Below are positions 1 through 3,882 of a stretch of DNA of 6,260 nucleotides, piece by piece. This DNA comes from Pseudomonadota bacterium (GTDB lineage: Bacteria > Pseudomonadota > Alphaproteobacteria > Sphingomonadales > Sphingomonadaceae), in the NCBI GenBank assembly GCA_023413015.1, contig JAEZQR010000189.1, positions 1 through 6,260 of the forward strand, read 5' to 3'. The position numbers were made by a program, and so were the translations under genes. Under the pieces are notes generated by a model, which ran no database searches, was not told the origin of the DNA, and was given only the letters and a program-made list of their open reading frames with translations. Within the stretch, counting starts at the first letter, position 1, and each line of letters starts with the position of its first letter.

Positions 1-23
1 CGCCTGCGCCGCTCCTTCGCTGA
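1..23 (+). CDS. Possible 3' end of an upstream gene (partial)
   Basis: One reading frame runs open from the window edge and stops at TGA in 21-23, giving a tail that reads PAPLLR. The stop is followed after seven bases by the ribosome binding site of the next gene (31-40), a spacing typical of an operon. Six codons cannot identify a product, and in GC-rich DNA such a short open frame can occur by chance. Confidence 0.25.
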
Positions 24-43
24 TGCGCCGAAGGAGAAGGACC

Positions 44-232
44 ATGGCCGACGACAGGAAACCGCCCGTGACCGCACCCGACGACGACTTCGCCGAGGGG
101 CTGATGAAGATCGGCGCGGCGCAGAAGATCGACGACGATCAGGTCGACATCGCCGCCGACGATCAGGGCGCCAGCGCGCTCGCGCAGAAGCTCGACAAGC
201 TGGGCGGCGACGACGGTTCGCCGCAGCGCTGA
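44..232 (+). CDS. Small acidic protein of unknown function, 62 aa
   Basis: I do not recognise this protein. It is 62 residues long with 14 Asp and 1 Glu, in clusters at residues 3-4, 13-15, 30-32, 39-40 and 55-56. There are only seven Lys/Arg, so the net charge is about -8. It has no cysteine, no signal peptide and no membrane segment. Two short, more hydrophobic stretches (about 16-27, FAEGLMKIGAAQ, and 44-53, SALAQKLDKL) could be helical. The start at 44 is preferred over an in-frame ATG at 23 because AAGGAGAAGG at 31-40 lies just upstream at good spacing, and the extra residues (MRRRRRT) would be the translated binding site. The strong ribosome binding site and GC-rich codon use support a real gene. 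It probably acts in the cytoplasm. It may be co-transcribed with whatever lies to the left; the oxygenase gene starts 73 bases downstream. Confidence 0.7.
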   Translation: MADDRKPPVTAPDDDFAEGLMKIGAAQKIDDDQVDIAADDQGASALAQKLDKLGGDDGSPQR

Positions 233-261
233 ACGCGTCCTTGCTGCCCGCTTCGCGCCGA

Positions 262-279
262 TGTTAATCATGGTTAACA
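262..279. promoter_or_regulatory. Near-palindrome with CtrA-like box upstream of the oxygenase gene
   Basis: TGTTAA (262-267) and TTAACA (274-279) are perfect inverted arms around six bases, and the central CATG is itself symmetric. On the minus strand, 277 to 270 reads TTAACCAT, the 8-base CtrA recognition sequence described for several alphaproteobacteria. The element is an AT-rich island in very GC-rich DNA and lies 27-44 bases before the chosen start of the oxygenase gene, where a promoter or operator is expected. Binding by CtrA, or by another dimeric regulator using the palindrome, is inference. Two ATG codons inside it (261 and 270) are in frame with the oxygenase but have no ribosome binding site. 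Confidence 0.4.
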
Positions 280-305
280 CATTGGGGCGTGGGGGAGCGC
301 GGCAA

Positions 306-1097
306 ATGAGACTGACAGCTGAGCAGGTGAAGGCGCACGCCGATGAGGTGCGGGCGACCTCGGCCACGATCGTGCGCGGGCTGTTCCCGGTCGAGAAGAT
401 CGACGCTTGGCGCGAAGCCTTCGCCCCGCTGCTCGAAGCCGCCATCGCCAAGGAAGGCGACGATCCCAACCGCGGTGCCCACCGCTATTACGTCACCTTC
501 CCGTTCCACGGCCTCTGGGCCGATCCCGAGATCATCGACAATGATGACGTCATGGCGATCGTCTCCAATCTGGTCGGCGCCGACGGGGTGATGTGCCAGC
601 TCGCCAGCGACACGCCGCTCAAAGGCTCCGAATATCAGGACTGGCATCGCGACACGCAGTTGCTGTTCCCGGAAACCGGCGCCGAAAGCCCGCCCTACCA
701 GCTCGCGGTGAACTTTCCGCTGGTCGACGTCACGCTCGACAACGGTCCGATGGAGATGGCGCCCGGCACGCACATGATGTCGAAGGCGGACGGGCTGGCG
801 CAGGCCGCGGCCGGCAACTACGCGCCGGTGCTGATGAACCGCGGCGACGTCATGATCCGCGACGTCCGCCACATCCACCGCGGCACGCCCAACCCTTCCG
901 ACGAGCCGCGCCCGATGGTGGTGATCGGCTATTCGCGCCGCTGGCTGTTCCGCCCGGAGGTGCAGATCCGCGTGCCGCGCGAGACGCTCGACCGCCTGCC
1001 GCCGCGCGCCCGCCAGTGGCTGCGCTTCAACCCGGTGTTCGACACGATCGAGGAAGCATCGACGGAAGGCGAAAGCTACCGCGCCTTCGCCTACTGA
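306..1097 (+). CDS. Phytanoyl-CoA dioxygenase (PhyH) family Fe(II)/2-oxoglutarate oxygenase
   Basis: This 263-residue protein has the jelly-roll layout of the PhyH family, which couples decarboxylation of 2-oxoglutarate to hydroxylation of a small organic substrate. The iron-binding facial triad is visible: H114 and D116 in WHRDTQ, and H191 in HIHRGTPNP. R202 (EPRPMVV), eleven residues after the distal His, fits the arginine that binds the 2-oxoglutarate carboxylate. The PMEMAPGTH segment between the iron ligands is also typical. No signal peptide is present, so it is probably cytoplasmic. The start at 306 has GGGAG at 293-297. Longer starts at 261 or 270 lie in a regulatory-looking palindrome without a binding site. 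The substrate cannot be read from the sequence: family members act on acyl-CoA, ectoine, chlorinated compounds and secondary-metabolite intermediates. It ends six bases before the convergent SRPBCC gene and has no obvious partner gene. Confidence 0.88.
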   Translation: MRLTAEQVKAHADEVRATSATIVRGLFPVEKIDAWREAFAPLLEAAIAKEGDDPNRGAHRYYVTFPFHGLWADPEIIDNDDVMAIVSNLVGADGVMCQLASDTPLKGSEYQDWHRDTQLLFPETGAESPPYQLAVNFPLVDVTLDNGPMEMAPGTHMMSKADGLAQAAAGNYAPVLMNRGDVMIRDVRHIHRGTPNPSDEPRPMVVIGYSRRWLFRPEVQIRVPRETLDRLPPRARQWLRFNPVFDTIEEASTEGESYRAFAY

Positions 1098-1103
1098 CCG
1101 CGG

Positions 1104-1583
1104 CTAACGGTACATGCCTTCCCGCAGATTGATGCCGTATTCGAGATAGGCCTTGAGCGCGCAGAGCATCTGCGACCAGCCTTGGCAGTTGCCATAGGAC
1201 GCCTTGAGGCCGCCATCGGTCGGGCGCCAACCCTCCTCGCTGATCGAGACGAGCGTCCGGGCCTCATCGAGCGGCTCGAACTCGATGGTCACGGTCGTGC
1301 TGTATCTGGCCGCCGCGGCGGCCTCGCCCCCATCCGAAGGCGCGCCCTCGTTGGCTTCCCAGCGGAGCACGATCCGTCGGTTCGGCTGCACCTCCACGAC
1401 CTCGACCGGAAAGGCACCGGGAAAGTCGTGAAAGTCCCACATGACCGTGGCGCCGGTCTCCAGCCGCCCCTTTGCGCCGCCGGTGGTGAAATAGCGCGAC
1501 AGCTTCGCCGGATCGGCGACCGCCTCGAACACTTCCTCGACCGGCTTTCCGACCCGGGCCGACACCTTGAACTTCAGCTCCAT
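1104..1583 (-). CDS. SRPBCC / AHSA1-domain protein
   Basis: This 159-residue protein belongs to the START/Bet v1-like SRPBCC superfamily, in the branch related to the C-terminal domain of the Hsp90 co-chaperone Aha1 (AHSA1). The fold forms a hydrophobic cavity; the ligand of this member is unknown. The opening strand and helix carry VEEVFEAVADPAKLSRYF (residues 15-32). The middle has the usual WDFHDFPGAFPVEVVEVQP pattern, and the C-terminal helix YGNCQGWSQMLCALKAYLE (130-148) matches the family's closing motif. There is no signal peptide. The start at 1583 has a near-perfect ribosome binding site, AAGGAGGGG (1589-1597 on the complement). An upstream ATG at 1637 would fall inside the divergent regulator gene and lacks such a site. 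It diverges from an ArsR-family repressor across a palindrome, a recurrent pairing for this family, so it is probably the repressor's main target. Confidence 0.88.
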   Translation of the reverse strand: MELKFKVSARVGKPVEEVFEAVADPAKLSRYFTTGGAKGRLETGATVMWDFHDFPGAFPVEVVEVQPNRRIVLRWEANEGAPSDGGEAAAAARYSTTVTIEFEPLDEARTLVSISEEGWRPTDGGLKASYGNCQGWSQMLCALKAYLEYGINLREGMYR

Positions 1584-1608
1584 ATCCACCCCTCCTTGCG
1601 CCCGAGTC

Positions 1609-1637
1609 ATTGATGTTATATTTTTATAACATGTCAA
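1609..1637 (-). promoter_or_regulatory. Candidate promoter of the SRPBCC gene
   Basis: On the minus strand, 1637-1632 reads TTGACA, an exact sigma-70-type -35 box. After 17 bases, 1614-1609 reads ATCAAT, a weak -10 (3 of 6 matches). Transcription would start near 1602, giving a leader of about 20 bases that contains the AAGGAGGGG ribosome binding site. The spacer between the boxes is almost exactly the palindrome at 1613-1632, a classic position for a repressor. The -35 box also encodes the first codons of the divergent regulator, so chance is possible. Confidence 0.45.
1613..1632. promoter_or_regulatory. Perfect 20-bp palindrome, likely ArsR-family operator
   Basis: ATGTTATA (1613-1620) and TATAACAT (1625-1632) are perfect inverted arms around TTTT. 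The element is very AT-rich in a GC-rich region, and it lies between the divergent SRPBCC and ArsR-family genes, overlapping the ATG of the latter at 1631. Dimeric winged-helix repressors of this family bind symmetric AT-rich operators of about this size, so autoregulation plus repression of the SRPBCC gene is the natural reading. Actual binding is inferred. Confidence 0.7.
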
Positions 1638-1963
1638 GCGAAGCGGCGGATGACAGGATTTTCAAGGCCTTGGCTGCCCCGATCCGGCGCGACATCCTCG
1701 ACAGGCTGAAGAATCATCCTCGGACGACGGGCGAGCTGTGCGCGCAGTTTCCGGCGCTCGACCGCTGCACGGTGATGCAGCATCTGAAGGTGCTCGAGGC
1801 AGCGGATCTCGTGATCGTCCGCCGCGAGGGGCGCGAACGCTGGAATCACCTCAACGCGCTGCCGATCAAGCGGATTCACGATCGCTGGATCGGTGCTTAC
1901 GCCGCACAGGCGACCGAGGTGCTGGACCGGCTGAAGACCGATCTGGAAGAGAAAGGCGCCTAG
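1631..1963 (+). CDS. ArsR-family winged-helix transcriptional repressor
   Basis: This 110-residue DNA-binding protein has the ArsR/SmtB-type domain. It opens with DRIFKALAAPIRRDILDRL (residues 8-26), followed by a helix-turn-helix: TTGELCAQF as the positioning helix and CTVMQHLKVLEAADLV (46-61) as the recognition helix. The wing is VRREGRERWNHLN (63-75), and a C-terminal helix (about 79-106) probably serves dimerisation. The metal-sensing CxC motif of classical ArsR proteins is absent; only single cysteines at 37 and 46 are present, so the inducer is probably not bound at that site. I chose the ATG at 1631 because homologous proteins begin shortly before the D-R-I-F-K-A-L-A segment. In-frame TTG 1610 and ATG 1613 are alternatives. 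No ribosome binding site precedes 1631, so the mRNA may be leaderless. The gene is divergent from its likely target, the SRPBCC gene, and its stop codon shares CTAG with the convergent methionine sulfoxide reductase gene. Confidence 0.88.
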   Translation: MSSEAADDRIFKALAAPIRRDILDRLKNHPRTTGELCAQFPALDRCTVMQHLKVLEAADLVIVRREGRERWNHLNALPIKRIHDRWIGAYAAQATEVLDRLKTDLEEKGA

Positions 1964-2448
1964 AAGGTCACGTGCCGCAGCAGCACCTCGACGAAGCGCT
2001 CGCAACCCTCCGCGTCCACCTCGTCGAACCGCGCGGCGTTCGGGCTGTCGAGGTCGAGCACGCCCTTGACCTCACCGCCGACGATCAGCGGAACCACGAC
2101 CTCCGAGCGCGAGGCCGCGTCGCACGCGATATGCCCCGGAAACGCATGCACGTCGGGCACGAGCTGCGTGCGCGCCTCCGCCACCGCCGTGCCGCACACG
2201 CCCTTGCCGACCGCGATCCGTACACAGGCGGTGCGCCCCTGGAACGGCCCGAGCACCAGCCCGCCGTCCTTCATCAGGTAGAAGCCCGCCCAGTTGAGAT
2301 CGGGCAGCGACTGGAAGATCAGCGCCGAGGCGTTGGCGAGGTTCGCGATCGTGTCGCTTTCCCCATGAAGCAGCCCCTCAAGCTGGCGCGCCAACTCCTC
2401 GTACAGCTCGGGCTTCGGCAGATGGCGGATATCGGCGGCTTCGAACAT
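1960..2448 (-). CDS. msrC: Free methionine-(R)-sulfoxide reductase (GAF fold, fRMsr)
   Basis: This 162-residue single-GAF-domain enzyme reduces free L-methionine-(R)-sulfoxide to methionine in the cytoplasm, with thioredoxin as reductant. Three cysteines, C75, C85 and C109, have the spacing (10 and 24) of the E. coli YebR/MsrC residues 84, 94 and 118. By that match C109 is the attacking cysteine and C85 the main resolving one. E116, D132 and D134 (in VLDLDSP) fall where the acidic active-site residues of E. coli fRMsr are expected. Other family segments are NWAGFYL (52-58), GPFQGRTAC (67-75) and GKGVCG (81-86). Length is normal for the family. The start at 2448 has AGAGGG a few bases upstream on the complement. 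The gene is convergent with the ArsR-family gene, sharing CTAG at the stops, and divergent from the hydrolase gene. It belongs to oxidative-damage repair and shows no obvious functional tie to either neighbour. Confidence 0.93.
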   Translation of the reverse strand: MFEAADIRHLPKPELYEELARQLEGLLHGESDTIANLANASALIFQSLPDLNWAGFYLMKDGGLVLGPFQGRTACVRIAVGKGVCGTAVAEARTQLVPDVHAFPGHIACDAASRSEVVVPLIVGGEVKGVLDLDSPNAARFDEVDAEGCERFVEVLLRHVTF

Positions 2449-2522
2449 GACGCCCTCTTAGACAAGGCTCCCCGATTGCGCGAGCCCTTGACGTCAGCCC
2501 GGCTGCAAGGGAGCTTTGCGGT
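2449..2522. promoter_or_regulatory. Divergent intergenic region with TGACGTCA palindrome
   Basis: These 74 bases must hold the start signals of both the reductase (minus) and the hydrolase (plus). The plus strand has TTGACG at 2488-2493, a plausible -35, but nothing close to a -10 consensus follows at 16-18 bases. TGACGTCA at 2489-2496 is a perfect 8-base palindrome that could be a regulator site. AAGGGAG at 2507-2513 is the hydrolase ribosome binding site. No rho-independent terminator or larger repeat is visible. Confidence 0.3.
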
Positions 2523-3341
2523 ATGGCCTCAAACTATCTACCGCGACTATTCGCATTGTCACTGCTGCTCGCGGCCGTGCCGACAGCTTCAGCGCGCGAG
2601 CAGGCCGGAGATGGCCGATTATCCGCCCGTCCCAGCGCGCAAGTGAGCCTGGAGACGGCAGCAGACAGGGGCCATGTGCGGCTGCCGGGTCAGCCCCGCG
2701 ACACCCAGATCTACGTTCCTTCGAGCTACGAGCCCGGCAAGCCGGCGCCAGCGCTGCTGTTGCTGCACGGGGCCGGCGGAAGCGCCCGGCAGGACATTCG
2801 CACGTTCATCGATGCCGCCGAGGCTTACGGCCTGATCCTTGTTGCCCCGCAGGCGTCGGCCCAGACCTGGGACATCATCGCCCAACGGAAGCGCAACCCC
2901 GATGGCAGCTGGTTACCGGGCGACTTCGGCGCCGATGCCAGGCGAATCGACACCGTTCTGACGAGCGTGTTTTCACGCTACGACATCGATCCCGCCCGCA
3001 CGGGGATCGCCGGCTTCTCCGACGGCGCCTCCTACGCGCTCGCGCTCGGCACCATCAACCGCGAGCTGTTCCCGTCGATCATCGCTTTCTCGCCTGGCTT
3101 CGCGCCTTCCGAACGGCGGATCGGACGGCAGCGCGTCTTCGTATCGCACGGTACGCGCGATACCGTTCTTCCCTTCGCGGCCGCCGAACAGATAACCGTG
3201 CCCAGCCTGCGCGCGATGCGGCTGGACGTCACGTTCCGCACCTTCGATGGCGGCCATGGTGTTCCACCCGACATCGTGCGCGATGCATTGACCTGGTTTC
3301 TCGGCCCCAGCCCGGCTGGCGGCGCACGCAAGGCGGAATAG
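2523..3341 (+). CDS. Secreted alpha/beta-hydrolase, PHB-depolymerase/LpqC-like esterase
   Basis: This 272-residue protein has a Sec signal peptide: residues 1-24 with a hydrophobic LFALSLLLAAV core and an A-x-A end at TASA, cleavage probably before R25. It should therefore act in the periplasm or outside. The remainder is an alpha/beta-hydrolase. HGAGG (82-86) forms the oxyanion-hole region, GFSDGAS (164-170) is the nucleophile elbow with S166, D213 lies in SHGTRDTVLP, and H245 lies in DGGHGVPP. The triad is complete and correctly spaced. The pattern resembles the poly(3-hydroxybutyrate) depolymerase / LpqC / phospholipase-carboxylesterase group, which cleaves carboxylic esters. The true substrate is unknown; no substrate-binding module is attached, so polymer degradation is not assured. 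The start at 2523 has AAGGGAG at 2507-2513. It is followed after 97 bases by the cupredoxin gene on the same strand. Confidence 0.85.
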   Translation: MASNYLPRLFALSLLLAAVPTASAREQAGDGRLSARPSAQVSLETAADRGHVRLPGQPRDTQIYVPSSYEPGKPAPALLLLHGAGGSARQDIRTFIDAAEAYGLILVAPQASAQTWDIIAQRKRNPDGSWLPGDFGADARRIDTVLTSVFSRYDIDPARTGIAGFSDGASYALALGTINRELFPSIIAFSPGFAPSERRIGRQRVFVSHGTRDTVLPFAAAEQITVPSLRAMRLDVTFRTFDGGHGVPPDIVRDALTWFLGPSPAGGARKAE

Positions 3342-3347
3342 ACCGCC
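3332..3347 (+). other. Small hairpin across the hydrolase stop codon
   Basis: GGCGG (3332-3336) and CCGCC (3343-3347) can pair around a six-base loop that contains the TAG stop (3339-3341). No T-run follows, so it is not a standard rho-independent terminator. It could slow transcription or protect an mRNA end, or be chance in GC-rich DNA. A self-complementary GCGTACGC follows at 3350-3357. Confidence 0.25.
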
Positions 3348-3438
3348 AGGCGTACGCTCCGGCCCATCGTTCACGGCCTCAGCCTCGTTGTCGTCGGCCG
3401 AATATGCTATCCTGCCGCCCGGCCGCAGGAGGTCTGCC

Positions 3439-3837
3439 ATGCACCGTACGCTGCCTATCGCGTTCGCTGCCGCCCTGATCGCTACCGTCGTTGCCGCACA
3501 ACCCGAAGCCGCGCCGCAGACGGTCGAGGTGCAGCTGCGCAACTTCGCCTTCACGCCCGACACCATCCGCCTCACCCGCGGCCAGCCCACCGTGCTGCGG
3601 CTGACCAACACGGGTAGCGGCGGGCACAATTTTTCCGCCCCGGCTTTCTTCCGGACGGTGACGCCGGACGATCAGAACCTCGGCCTCGTCGAGACCGGCA
3701 AGATCGAGGTCGCCAAGGGCGAGACGCGCGAGATCCGCTTCACACCGCAGACGGCCGGCGAGTTCCCGCTGCACTGCACTCACTTCATGCACAGCGCATT
3801 CGGCATGAAGGGGCACATCATCGTCGCCGAGCCGTGA
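3439..3837 (+). CDS. Secreted cupredoxin (blue-copper) domain protein
   Basis: This 132-residue protein begins with a Sec signal peptide (about residues 1-20, hydrophobic core PIAFAAALIATVVAA, cleavage probably before Q21) and continues as one cupredoxin beta-barrel. Likely type-1 copper ligands are H63 (in GGHNF) and C113, H118 and M123 in the closing loop. The C-x4-H-x4-M spacing is the one I recall for rusticyanin and auracyanin. The loop has additional H112, H115 and M117, so a less classical site is possible. The expected role is electron transfer or copper handling in the periplasm. The start at 3439 is fixed by AGGAGG at 3427-3432; an in-frame GTG/TTG-type extension to 3388 would add residues ahead of the signal peptide. 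It has its own candidate leader in the 97-base gap after the hydrolase and ends 45 bases before the DNA ligase. No cytochrome or copper-export gene is next to it in the window. Confidence 0.86.
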   Translation: MHRTLPIAFAAALIATVVAAQPEAAPQTVEVQLRNFAFTPDTIRLTRGQPTVLRLTNTGSGGHNFSAPAFFRTVTPDDQNLGLVETGKIEVAKGETREIRFTPQTAGEFPLHCTHFMHSAFGMKGHIIVAEP

Positions 3838-3853
3838 CGCTGGCGCGGGACCT

Positions 3854-3881
3854 GCGGACGGCCTAGCTTCGTTGCGTCCGC
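3854..3881 (+). repeat. Inverted repeat abutting the DNA ligase start codon
   Basis: GCGGACG (3854-3860) and CGTCCGC (3875-3881) are perfect 7-base arms around a 14-base loop, and the 3' arm ends one base before the ligase ATG at 3883. The stem is GC-rich and would be stable in RNA. There is no T-run after it, so it is a poor terminator for the cupredoxin gene. Its position suggests an effect on ligase translation, which is inference. Confidence 0.45.
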
Positions 3882-3882
3882 G

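Noticed and set aside
264..878. A 204-codon minus-strand frame opposite the oxygenase gene.
   Set aside because: It lies within a gene with clear catalytic motifs; its translation is His/Arg/Val/Asp-rich, as expected of a mirrored frame.
1738..2646. A 302-codon plus-strand frame spanning the ArsR-family and reductase genes.
   Set aside because: It runs across three well-supported genes in other frames, is Arg-rich and of low complexity, and has no ribosome binding site.
3411..3432. A short stem (CCTGC with GCAGG) that could cover the cupredoxin ribosome binding site.
   Set aside because: Only five pairs with a nine-base loop, and half the AGGAGG stays free; too weak to propose regulation.
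3388..3438. Extended N-terminus of the cupredoxin from 3388.
   Set aside because: AGGAGG at 3427-3432 sets the start at 3439, and the extension would place a signal peptide internally.
2973..3629. A 218-codon minus-strand frame opposite the hydrolase and cupredoxin genes.
   Set aside because: It is a shadow frame; both sense genes have signal peptides, binding sites and catalytic residues.
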